Positions 54,356 to 64,000 of a DNA stretch of 64,000 bases are shown in pieces. Position numbers and translations under genes: made by a program. The first letter of the stretch is position 1, and every line of letters starts with the position of its first letter. The notes under the pieces are model-generated. The model did no database searches and was not told the origin of the DNA. It worked only from the letters and a program-made list of their open reading frames with translations. This DNA comes from Bubalus kerabau (lineage: Eukaryota > Chordata > Mammalia > Artiodactyla > Bovidae), in contig NC_073628.1 of assembly GCF_029407905.1 (NCBI RefSeq), forward strand, positions 90,640,501 through 90,704,500, written 5' to 3'.

Positions 54356-54907
54356 AATAAATTCTTTTTTCCCCTTTAATTATGCCAAGTAGATTCTATT
54401 GTTTGTAATCAAGAACTGTGGCTGATACAATTGTAACATGATTTCAGGGATGACAAGGAAGACCTCCTGGGCTATTTTGCATATCTGATATTCTAGTATG
54501 AGGGAATATTCCTTAAAAGAATTTTCTTATACGTTGCATGTCAACACATGGCAATCCTGGAAGGGATCTATCACACATAAAGCTTTTGACTATTGTTATT
54601 GTGTAATGTGCTTTGTATGGAACTAGGAATTGCTAACCTGAATTCCTGCCTAAGCATCTTGAGCCTGGAATCAGATATGTTGTGGTTAAACCGACTCCTC
54701 CCTAGTTCTCCAGGACTTGGCAACATGACATGGCTTTGTCTTATCACATTTCCAGAGTAGCCTGATGATGACCAGAATTTCTCTTTATCTCAGAATGTTT
54801 TACGTTCTTTCCCTTGGGTGACACTTAAAATTTATATGATGTTTTTGTGTTTGTCTGATCCATTTAGACTAAACAAGTGAGTCGAGCCAAGAGATACCTT
54901 TGATGTT
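54356..54907. other. No feature recognised
   Basis: Unique-looking AT-rich DNA leading to the frame at 54908. Confidence 0.45.
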
Positions 54908-55159
54908 ATGATTTGGAACATACCCACATCCATCTGGAAAATTTTCAGTAACCTTTGGCAGGTCTTGTCAAAAGATGCCAGGAACCCAGAAGAAGTCAAT
55001 GCAAACATTTGTGGAGTAGAGGTGAAACTTGAATGGCAAGCTGAGTCTACTACTGATTACATGTGTAATACTTGTGATGAGGGAAAGGGGCTGAAAGTGG
55101 GAGAAGATGGTAAAACATTTAAATGGGAGAGGAAACCTTTTACTGCAGAGATTGTATAA
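54908..55159 (+). pseudogene. Unrecognised 83-codon frame, possible pseudogene fragment
   Basis: An open frame in DNA free of the repeats I know. The protein is hydrophilic, with two close cysteines (YMCNTCDEG) and a lysine/glutamate-rich end (KVGEDGKTFKWERKPF). Its composition is more protein-like than the other frames outside repeats. I do not recognise the family. No promoter, splice acceptor or polyadenylation signal is evident, and the flanks are closed in all frames. It could be a fragment of a processed pseudogene, an old ERV piece or chance. Confidence 0.25.
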
Positions 55160-55469
55160 ATCTACAAGGGGAATTTTACAAATTTAATATATACTCTTGA
55201 GCTAAGCAGGAATATATTGCTAATGCTCGTGGTGTTGTAAGAATCATGACATCAGAATGATTTGTTGATTCCATGAGGCAAAATAATGTCATCTCTATAG
55301 TTCCAGGAATACTCAGAGGGGTTCATGGTGTCAGTAACGATGACTAATAACTCATCTCAGAGAGATGAGTCTATCACGCTCTCTTAAGATGTTTGATGGC
55401 TGCAAGATGGTGTTGACCTTGTAGATGGGGAGAGGGAAGTATTGATAGGGCACTTAGATAGCCAATATA
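55160..55469. other. Unassigned flank of the 54.9-kb frame
   Basis: If the frame is a pseudogene, this text (to about 55440) could be its continuation with frameshifts; I could not match it. Contains a short inverted repeat 'ctcatctcagagagatgag' at 55352-55370. Confidence 0.35.
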
Positions 55470-55676
55470 TTGGCTCAGCTCCAAAGAATCTGCCTGCCAA
55501 TGAAGGAGACTCAGGTTCAATCTCTGGGTCAGGAAGATCCCCTGGAGGAGAAAATGGCAACCCACTCCAGTATTCTTGCCTGGGAAATCCCAGCAAGGAC
55601 AGAGGAGCCTGGTAGGCTATAGTCCATGGGGTCACAAAGAGTTGGACATGACTGAATGACTGAACAACAACAAATA
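55470..55676 (+). mobile_element. Bov-tA SINE, head partly lost
   Basis: Sense; the head starts at 'ggctcagctccaaagaatc', missing the first ~15 bp. The body carries a short 'gcaa' insertion. The tail is (aac)n. Confidence 0.92.
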
Positions 55677-55949
55677 TTATAGGTAGCATTGACTGGGGTT
55701 TGAATTAGGGACAATGGAGGGTGAGTTGGGGGAGGGTAAATACAGAACTACAGGGAATGAGAAGGGCCACTAAAAATAAGACATTGTTGAAGATAAACTC
55801 ATATATTCGCTTTACATTTTCTTAAGATCACTTCTGCTCAAATAATACACAGAGGTCTGTCTGTGTAGCTTTTCTGTCTTCTTCCAATTGAGACTATTTT
55901 TATGGAACTTTGCTTCAAAGTGAGAAGAATCGAGACCAAGAAATCATGA

Positions 55950-56085
55950 GTTCTAAACTTGAGTTCTCAGGTTCCTTGTTTATTAACTATGTGTCCTCAA
56001 GCCCGTTGGTTCATTTTGTTATGTCAAAAAAAGTCACATCTGCAAAATGAGAAGTAATGCTTATCTTACACCTGGGGCTATCTGA
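55950..56085 (+). mobile_element. MIR-like fragment
   Basis: 'tattaactatgtgtcctcaagcccgttgg...catctgcaaaatgagaag' fits a sense MIR. Confidence 0.5.
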
Positions 56086-56319
56086 TTACAATTTGGATGG
56101 GAAATGATACTAGAGAAGTATTATTAATTTTGTTACATGTGAAAAGGTTAAATCCCATGTTGCTTATAATCTGCTAAAATACTTAAGCAAAAAGTAAATG
56201 TACATGTAGAGTAGGATGTTCATATTGTGAGATACAGAAGATGGATATTCAGGTTATTAACACTGCTTGATCTACTTCTCTGTGTATTTTTAATTTTCAC
56301 CGTTGAAAGTTAGAGTAAA

Positions 56320-56410
56320 TATCCATCTTACTTATCTCACAGGATTGTTGTGAGGATCAAATGAGAAAATGGATGGAAAGTGTTTATAAATGGTGAAGTG
56401 CTAAACATGT
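56320..56410 (+). mobile_element. MIR 3' fragment
   Basis: 'tatctcacaggattgttgtgaggatcaaatgag' is the 3' half of a MIR. It may be a second piece of the copy at 55950. Confidence 0.6.
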
Positions 56411-56509
56411 GGGTTTTAGTTCTTTTCATTGTTATCAGGAATAATAATAACTTAATCCTGTTTAGATGCATGTTCTTGATTTCTTTCCTCACGTCCTAAT
56501 AAGACCAAA

Positions 56510-56728
56510 CCTGTGAAGTGAAAGTGTTAGTCGCTCAGTCTTGTCTGGCTCTGTGCAACCCCATGGACTGTAGCCCACCAGGCTCTTATGTCCATAGGGT
56601 TTTTCAGGCTAGAATACTGGAGTGGATTGCCATTTCCTTTTCTAGGGGATCATCCCAACCCAGGGATTGAACCCAGGTCTCCTGGATTGCAGGCAGATTC
56701 TTTACCATTTGAGCCACCAGGGAAGCCC
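56510..56728 (-). mobile_element. Bov-tA SINE, well-preserved ends
   Basis: Complete antisense copy. The duplication aataagaccaaa is perfect over 12 bp (56498-56509 and 56729-56740). Confidence 0.96.
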
Positions 56729-56740
56729 AATAAGACCAAA

Positions 56741-58019
56741 GAGTTCACCTATTCCAAACACCTCAAGGGAATGTTTTCTGTTAATGTTTTTCTCATTGTG
56801 CAGAAAGGAGGCAGCAAAGTCTACAGAGAGCTTTGGGGAACAGAGGGACTGGATTCCGTTCCTGCCCACATGTGGGGAGTAGATTCTAGATGACAGCATA
56901 TCCTAGCATCCATTTCTGATCACCAGCTTCTTGGCATCTGGAGACAGACCTATATGCTTGATGCTAATCATTAATGCTTTCAATCTTGAAGAAAGAAGAA
57001 AATGATGCAGGGTTAATTACTGGTTTTGTGGGATCACCTTTCAGCCATTTATCTGAGATTTTCCTCATAACTTTAAAGCCTTTAGAGAGAGAATATTTGC
57101 AGAAAGAGTATTGATACCAAATGCCTATGGGCACTTTTATTTTCTTTTTTCCCAAACTCTAAGGGTTAATCCTAAGAGTGGAATACAGCTCCATGTTCCC
57201 CTTCATATGTTAATGAATATACATTATTGAATATCCTCTGCAATTTTATTCTCTTTTCATATAGACATAAATTTTTCTGAGAAACAGGGAGCACTGTGCT
57301 TAGTAAGATTAGATACTTTATATTCAGCTTATTTGCATATTAACTTTGCAGTACCATCCTTCATATGGATGGTGTATTAGTGACATCGATATTAAATTGC
57401 TTGTTCTCTTGTACTTTGAATAAAACTAAGAATTGGGGAGAACAAAGTCTCCAGGCTGGCTAGAAGCCAGCCCACTCTTTCCAACCACTTACATGGTGAG
57501 ACCTTAGGTAAACTTGAAAAATCACTTTGCTTCTGCACCTTCTCTCTCTACTTTTGTGAAATTAGAGCAATGGTGTGTTCAACCCGTATATTTCCTTGGG
57601 GGATATGATTAATGGGAAGGTTGTGTACCAAATACTTTGGCTGCTTTACAAGAGATGTTCCACTCAAGGCAATAATAGACAATCTTATAAATCACTGGAC
57701 TTCTGGGTAGTAGTATGTTATCTGGGTATAAACTATTCATATCATTATTTTATATTTTGAAAATTAGATCTCTCTAGCACAGCTAGGATTAAATAGGATA
57801 GTCTTTTTTTTTTTTCATTCTCAGAAGACTTGCTGTTGTTTTAAGAATAGGAAAATAAATCTTCAATTAGCTATATAATAATGATAAACAAGATTGATAA
57901 AATATATGAAATAATTCAGTGGGTTGGAGAGAAAATTTTTACTGGAAAAGAATCTGAGAAGCTATTCAGCTGATCATCACTAAGATACATTTAAGGTACT
58001 GTACAAAGTGTTTATCTGG
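56741..58019. other. No feature recognised
   Basis: Unique AT-rich DNA. A faint MIR-like phrase occurs near 57490-57550. Confidence 0.45.
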
Positions 58020-58110
58020 TAGCTCAGCAAATATTTATTGACCCCCTACTATGTGTAAAGCAAAGATTTATTGATTACTTCCTTTTTGCCAAGTACTCCA
58101 AAAGGCATGG
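58020..58110 (+). mobile_element. L2-like fragment
   Basis: 'cagcaaatatttattgaccccctactatgtgtaaagc' followed by a second 'ttattgattacttcctttttgcc', the usual opening words of the L2-like repeat. Confidence 0.6.
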
Positions 58111-58448
58111 AGGCTGGATAACAGCTCGCAAACAGAGTGGGGATGAATAGGAGAGACTTTGTGGGAGTAAAGGATTAAAGTGCAGTAAAACATGGGGAAA
58201 GGGATATGGAAAACAGAGCAGCAGTGACAGACTAGCTCACTGTCCCTGGCACAAGGACTAGCCTGGGGCTGCGTTTCTTAACCTTCACTACATAAAATGG
58301 CATGGTCCATACTATCAGAGGTCTTCAGAAAAGGAATATCCTTGGTTACATAAGATAGGACATGTTGCTTCTCAAATTGATTTGAGTGTGAAAGTATCCC
58401 TAGACTCAACCTTCTTTCCATCTCTCTCTTTGGTTTCTAAGAGAATTT
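58111..58448. other. No feature recognised
   Basis: Unique-looking. Confidence 0.45.
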
Positions 58449-58656
58449 CGAATTTATTTGTTTACTTTTGGCTGGGCTGGGTCTTTGCATGGCACACGGA
58501 CTTCTCTAGCGGGGTGCTTGGATTCAGTAGTTGCTGCTCTTGGGCCTAGTTGCCCTGCAGCAGCCCGTGGGTTCTTAGTTCCCTGACCAGGGGTCAAACC
58601 CAAGACCCCTGCCCTGAAAGGCAGATTCTCAACCACTGGACCACAGGGGAAGTCCC
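58449..58656 (-). mobile_element. CHR-related tRNA-Glu SINE
   Basis: Antisense: 'ttggctgggctgggtctttgc' to the head 'tctcaaccactggaccacaggg' and 'gaagtccc'. Body shortened. Confidence 0.87.
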
Positions 58657-60054
58657 TTCCATTTTTTTGTTGCTCCTCCCCTTTCTGTTCCACCCTCCTC
58701 TTCTTATTATACTCTGTACTCTCTCCTCCTTTGTCCTTCTCCTCTTCCTTAGTCTCTTCCTTCGTCCTTCTTTTTCTAGCAGAACATCTGCTACATTTCA
58801 CAAGGCTTTCATGTACTTTAAGACATTTTGAAAACTGTTTTGACTGTTGCTCAGTTCATCAGAAAGACCCATCATCTAAGAGCTCATATTCTCAGCGAAT
58901 GGAGGTTACTGCAGTTCCAAACCATGATTGGAATAAGTGTGCCAATAATAATAAATTAACAATTTTTTCTCATCATGCATGTAGAATGGTGAAGCAATAA
59001 TTAATATAATTTGAGGGAATTTGATTATTAATCAGAAATGAAGTACTTTGGAGACATCACATAATGAATGATTGCTTCCTGTTTTGCTCCAATTAATCAA
59101 TATGCAGGGTACAAGAAATAATACAGAAGGTAAAAGATTTCAGAGCAAATTCATATTTGAGGAAATGCTCCAGACTGCCAATAAATGCAGGGTAAACCTC
59201 TGAATGTAAAAAACGTCTGTTTTGATGAAAATTAGAGTAGTAATAGAGAATGTTGTAGTACTTTTTCTTGACGAGATTTCATCAACATCAAAAATAGAAA
59301 TCATTCCTTGGGGCAGTCAGATTACGTACCTGTCTGTTTTTCTTGAAATTTTGTTTAGTTCAGAATGATTGTCATGTAACACATCTTTGGGTTCTATTTT
59401 AATGAGTTTATTATCTATATTACTTGTTTTATGTATTCTATATATGTGTGGCTTACATCATGTATTACATGATTTCTGATTTTTGTTGTCGTTTGTATGC
59501 CTTTTGTACTATCCTGCTTAAAGTTCTGTATTGTGGCAGTGATGTAAATGCAACATGGAAGTGGGGTTTCTGGAGCAACTTGAATCATATGTGTTTGTAT
59601 TATTTGTCAAGTCAGTCTCTAGGGGAAGAGATTTGTTTCTTACAATCCTTCAGTCTATTGCATTTTACTTTCTAGTCTTTTGTAATCCCTGGCAACAATT
59701 GTAGATCGCCAATAAAAATCAAATAACTAATCATGGGTTCATCAATAAAGTACGCTGGCAGCAAATTCATGTTTGTTTAGATCTCAGTTTTCTGTCATTT
59801 CCTCCAGGAAGCTCTTATATAAGACTGGACTAACTGCTCCCCTTAGATGCCCCCACAGTACCCTCCGTATATGGCTCTCTTTCTTCTGTTTTTCTATATT
59901 TCTTTGCTTATTACAGTCTGTTTCTCTCTCATATTTTACAGTAAAAGCTTCTGTATACATTTTTACTGGTCCTGGTTTTGACTCTTTATGAAAGTACTTA
60001 CCTTGTCATATTGAAGTTGCTTGTCTGTAGACAAGTTATAAGACTCTCTAGACA
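58657..60054. other. Unique AT-rich DNA
   Basis: A pyrimidine-rich run at 58660-58780 gives frames on both strands (lysine/glutamate-rich on minus) that I regard as compositional. No gene seen. Confidence 0.5.
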
Positions 60055-60160
60055 AATTACAAGTTATGTAAGTGTAGGAGCCATGTCTGTCTGGTTCACT
60101 ATGGAGCTCCTGGCAGTTAGGAGTGCAGTCAATAAATGTGTTGAATATAATTGAGTTGGA
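60055..60160 (+). mobile_element. L2 3' end fragment
   Basis: 'aggagccatgtctgtctggttcactatggagctcc...agtcaataaatgtgttgaat' is the L2 3'-terminal order. Confidence 0.7.
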
Positions 60161-60180
60161 GTGACCCCTGCTCAGTTCAA

Positions 60181-63078
60181 CAAAAGAGTCTGAAATGCAG
60201 TACTTGGATGCAATCTCAAAAACGACAGAATGATCTCTGTTCGTTTCCAAGGCAAACTATTCAATATCACAGTAATCCAAGTCTATGCCCCAACCAGTAA
60301 CCCTGAAGAAGCTGAAGTTGAACGGTTCTATGAAGACCTACAAGACCTTTCAGAACTAACACCTAAAAAAGATGTCCTTTTCATTATAGGGGACTGGAAT
60401 GCAAAAGTAGGAAGTCAAGAAACACCTGGCTGCTAAGTCACTTCAGTCGTGCCCAACTCTGTGCAACTCCATAGACGGCAGCCCACTAGGCTCCTCTGTC
60501 CCTGGGATTCTCCAGGCAAGAATACTGGAGTAGGTTGCCATTTCCTTCTCCAATGCATGAAAGTGAAAAGTGAAAATGAAGTGGCTCAGCCGTCCCCGAC
60601 TCTTAGCGACCCCATGGACTGCAGCCTACCAGGCTCCTCTGTCCATGGGATTTTCCAGGCAAGAGTACTGGAGTAGGGTGCCATTGCCTTCTCCCAGAAA
60701 CACCTGGAGTAACAGGCAAATTTGGCCTTGGAATATAGAATGAAGCAGGGCAAAGACTAATAGAGTTTTGTCAAGAAAATGCACTGGTCATAAGAAACAC
60801 CCTCTTCCAACAACACAAGAGAAGACTCTATACATGGACATCACCAGATGGTCAACACCGAAATCAGACTGATATATTCTTTGCAGCCAAAGATGGAGAA
60901 GCTCTATACAGTCAGCAAAAACAAGACCAGGATCTGACTGTGGCTCAGATCATGAGCTCCTTATTGCCAAATTCAGACTGAAATTGAAGAAAGTAGGGAA
61001 AACCACTAGACCATTCAGGTATGACCTAAATCAAATCCCTTATGATTATACAGTGGAAGTGAGAAATAGATTTAAGGGCCTAGATCTGATAGACAGAGTG
61101 CCTGATGAACTATGGAATGAGGTTCGTGACATTGTACAGGAGACAGGGATCAAGACCATCCCCATGGAAAAGAAATGCAAAAAAGCAAAATGACTGTCTG
61201 GGGAGGCCTTACAAATAGCTGTGAAAAGAAGAGAAGTGAAAAGCAAAGGAGAAAAGGAAAGATATAAACATCTGAATGCAGAGTTCCAAAGAATAGCAAG
61301 AAGAGATAAGAAAGCCTTCTTCAGCGATCAATGCAAAGAAATAGAGGAAAACAACAGAATGGAAAAGACTAGAGATCTCTTCAAGAAAATCAGAGATACC
61401 AAAGGAACATTTCATGCAAAGATGGGCTCGATAAAGGACAGAAATGGTATGGACCTAACAGAAGCAGAAGATATTAAGCAGAGATGGCAAGAATACACAG
61501 AGGAACTATACAAAAAAGATCTTCACGACCCAGATAATCATGATGGTGTGATCACTGACCTAGAGCCAGACATCCTGGAATGTGAAGTCAAGTGGGCCTT
61601 AGAAAGCATCACTTCAAACAAAGCTAGAGGAGGTGATAGAATTCCAGTTGAGCTGTTCCAAATCCTGAAAGATGATGCTGTGCAAGTGCTGCACTCAATA
61701 TGCCAGCAAATTTGAAAAACTCAGCAGTGGCCACAGGACTGGAAAATGTCAGTTTTCATTCCAATCTCAAAGAAAGGTAATGCCAAAGAATGCTCAAACT
61801 ACCACACAATTGCACTAATCTCACACGCTAGGAAAGTAATGCTCAAAATTCTCCAAGCCAGGCTTCAGCAATATGTGAACCGTGAACTTCCTGATGTTCA
61901 AGCTGGTTTTAGAAAAGGCAGAGGAACCAGAGATCAAATTGCCAACATCCGCTGGATCATGGAAAAAGCAAGAGAGTTCCAGAAAAACATCTATTTCTGC
62001 TTTATTGACTATGCCAAAGCCTTTGACTGTGTGGATCACAATAAACTGTGGAAAATTCTGAAAGAGATGGGAATACCAGACCACCTGATCTGCCTCTTGA
62101 GAAATTTGTATGCAGGTCAGGAAGCAACAGTTAGAACTGGACATGGAACAACAGACTGGTTCCAAATAGGAAAGGGAGTACGTCAAGGCTGTATATTGTC
62201 ACCCTGCTTATTTAACTTATATGCAGAGTACATCATGAGAAATACTGGACTGGAAGAAACACAAGCTGGAATCAAGATTGCTGGGAGAAATATCAATAAC
62301 CTCAGATATGCAGATGACACCACCCTTATGGCAGAAAGTGAAGAGGAACTAAAAAGCCCCTTGATGAAAGTGAAAGTGGAGAGTGAAAAAGTTGTCTTAA
62401 AGCTCAACATTCAAAAAAGGAAGATCATGGCATCCGGTCCCATCACTTCATGGGAAATACATGGGGAAACAGTGTCAGACTTTATTTTTGGGGGCTCCAA
62501 AATCACTGCAGATGGTGTCTGCAGCCATGAAATTAAAAGACACTTACTCCTTGGAAGGACAGTTATGACCAACCTAGATAGCATATTCAAAAGCAGAGAC
62601 ATAACTTTGCCAACAATGGTCCGTCTAGTCAAGGCTATGGTTTTTCCTGTGGTCATGTATGGATGTGAGAGTTAGACTGTGAAGAAGGCTGAGCACCAAA
62701 GAATTGATGCTTTTGAACTGTGGTGTTGGAGAAGACTATTGAGAGTCCCTTGGACTGCAAGGAGACCCAACCAGTCCATTCTGAAGGAGATCAGCCCTGG
62801 GATTTCTTTGGAAGGACTGATGCTAAAGCTGAAACTCCAATACTTTGGCCACCTCATGTGAAGAGTTGACTCATTGGAAAAGACTCTGATGCTGGGAGGG
62901 ATTGGGGGCAGGAGGAGAAGGGGACGGCAGAGGATGAGATGGCTGGATGGCATCACTGACTCAATGGACGTGAGTCTGAGTGAACTCCAGGAGTTGGTGA
63001 TGGACAGGGAGGCCTGGCATGCTGCGATTCATGGGGTCGCAGAGTCAGACACGACTGAGCGATTGATCTCTGATCTCT
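60181..63078 (+). mobile_element. BovB (RTE-class) LINE, near full-length, 5' truncated
   Basis: The longest BovB here, 2.9 kb, or about 2.6 kb without the nested Bov-A2. The perfect 13-bp duplication ctgctcagttcaa (60168-60180 and 63079-63091) sets both ends. The 5' half encodes part of an apurinic-type endonuclease (IGDWNAKVG near 60390; 60708-60960 after the SINE). The reverse-transcriptase region is open from 61221-61715 and 61746-62675. In the latter (309 codons) motif A FIDYAKAFD is at residues 86-94, GVRQGC at 144-149 and YADD at 188-191. It is inactive: in-frame stops at 61713-61715 and 62673-62675, frame breaks in the endonuclease, and 5' truncation. Confidence 0.97.
60430..60695 (-). 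mobile_element. Bov-A2 SINE nested in BovB endonuclease
   Basis: Complete antisense dimer. The perfect 12-bp duplication agaaacacctgg lies at 60418-60429 and 60696-60707. It interrupts the BovB endonuclease frame, so it postdates the BovB insertion. Confidence 0.97.
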
Positions 63079-63091
63079 CTGCTCAGTTCAA

Positions 63092-63934
63092 ACCCTGCTG
63101 CACCGCTTCATGTATTTTGCTGGGCTGGTGTTGACTTCCTCTCTCAAATGAAACTTTTTGGTTAAGTGACTTGCCCATGGAGCCACAGATAGTGTTTCTG
63201 GACTAGACTACTATCCTGTGTGTCTGCACAGAGCCTGAATATCTTCCAAGATGCACCACTTGAAATGTTCTGCCTCTCTAAATGGAGAGGGGCATGTGCA
63301 AGAACTTTGTCCAACTCCAGGTCTACATTCCACTCCTCCATGCTACCTTTCTGAAATGTCCCAAGTGAATTTTACAGCTGGCATCTTCTTAAGCTGCAAG
63401 GACCCAGGATGCCAGGAAAGAGAGCCCATTGTGTGTTAGTCCACAGTTATCATCTGGATCAGAGCTATCCTGTTTGTGGCCAACTATAGTGCCCTGCCTG
63501 ATGACAAACCCATCTAGTTTCCTCCATTTTCTCATGTATATGTCAGTTATGAGTTCACCTTAATCTTTCTTAATCTCTTTATATTTTTAGCTTATACCCA
63601 ACAACCTTTCATCTTTTTGAGGTAAGTCTCCATGTAAATTTTTATTTGTCCTCAATTTACCCCATTAATGCTTTAAGGACATTTTCTGGCTCTTGTCCTG
63701 TGTTTACTCTAAAGTATCTTATGAGCTTAAATAAGTGTCTCAGTCTCTTTGGAGATGGGCTTAGGTAGTTGCTTTATGTCTCAGCTCAAAAACACGATGA
63801 CTATCCTGCCAGTATTTGATTCATGTCAGTGATTTCCTGTGTTCTCAGTTTGTGATCTGTATCTTAATCACCTCTTGCACTGGGAGTCATAGTAATTACA
63901 ATGCTAAAAATATTATTTCTATGGCATCTATTAA
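63092..63934. other. Mostly unique; weak MIR trace
   Basis: 'ggttaagtgacttgcccatggagccacagatagtg' near 63161-63195 is a short antisense MIR remnant. Nothing else could be named. Confidence 0.45.
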
Positions 63935-64000
63935 CAAACAAAATATTTATTGCATAACAGGTGTGCCAAGCACTACACAAAGAATTTTACATACATTACC
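63935..64000 (-). mobile_element. MIR/L2-like fragment at window edge
   Basis: 'caggtgtgccaagcactacacaaagaattttacatacattacc' is the common MIR/L2 opening and runs off the end of the window. Confidence 0.55.

Noticed and set aside
58454..58831. Lysine/glutamate-rich frame on minus and leucine/phenylalanine-rich frame on plus
   Set aside because: Both come from a pyrimidine-rich tract and part of a CHR SINE; low complexity, no domain.

Overview
This is a repeat-saturated, non-coding stretch of a ruminant genome, most likely a bovid (cattle, sheep, goat, buffalo or relative). The diagnosis rests on repeats. There are many tRNA-Glu-headed Bov-tA SINEs, dimeric Bov-A2 SINEs, CHR-type cetartiodactyl SINEs, BovB (RTE-class) LINE copies including one of 2.9 kb, and ruminant ERV LTRs. 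These lie over an older mammalian layer of MIR, L2-like, L1, MER5-like DNA transposon, ERV-L and MLT-like remnants. I cannot tell the species or chromosome. I found no convincing protein-coding exon, no functional tRNA or rRNA gene, and no bacterial-type feature.

Layout. 0-5 kb: Bov-A pieces (one a trimer), an L2-like relic and BovB 3' ends. 5-8.5 kb: a CHR SINE, an ERV-L internal relic with a decayed dUTPase-like frame, MIRs and two adjacent MER5-like copies. 8.5-13 kb: SINEs, including three nested in an antisense L1. 13-19 kb: mostly unique DNA with one CTCF-like motif and a small local duplication whose halves appear in swapped order. 20-22 kb: a dead 1.8 kb BovB. 22-29.5 kb: SINEs, an LTR relic and a MIR. 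29.8-37.3 kb: a cluster of five solo or partial ERV LTRs, four on the minus strand, with TATA and polyadenylation motifs still readable. 34.77-34.86 kb: a miniature Bov-tA with a perfect 22-bp palindrome in place of its body. 38-47.9 kb: SINEs, MIRs and unique DNA. 48.7-54.4 kb: BovB, Bov-tA, L1, CHR, and an atypical Bov-A2 made of two like monomers. 54.4-60 kb: mostly unique DNA with one unrecognised 83-codon frame. 60.2-63.1 kb: the best BovB copy, bounded by a perfect 13-bp target-site duplication, with a long reverse-transcriptase frame and a Bov-A2 nested in its endonuclease region.

How the parts relate. BovB supplies the 3' end shared with the Bov-A/Bov-tA family and is generally thought to mobilise those SINEs. 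The window shows both partners, and one SINE inserted into a BovB. Many SINEs have readable target-site duplications and insertions nest in a consistent order (ancient L1/MIR/L2-like, then LTRs and BovB, then Bov-tA/Bov-A2). No operon-like or defence-like system is present. The items most worth checking are the permuted duplication at 16.2-18.4 kb, the miniature palindromic Bov-tA at 34.8 kb, the atypical Bov-A2 multimers, the BovB at 60-63 kb and the unassigned frame at 54.9 kb. Family names come from recalled consensus patterns, not a database search.
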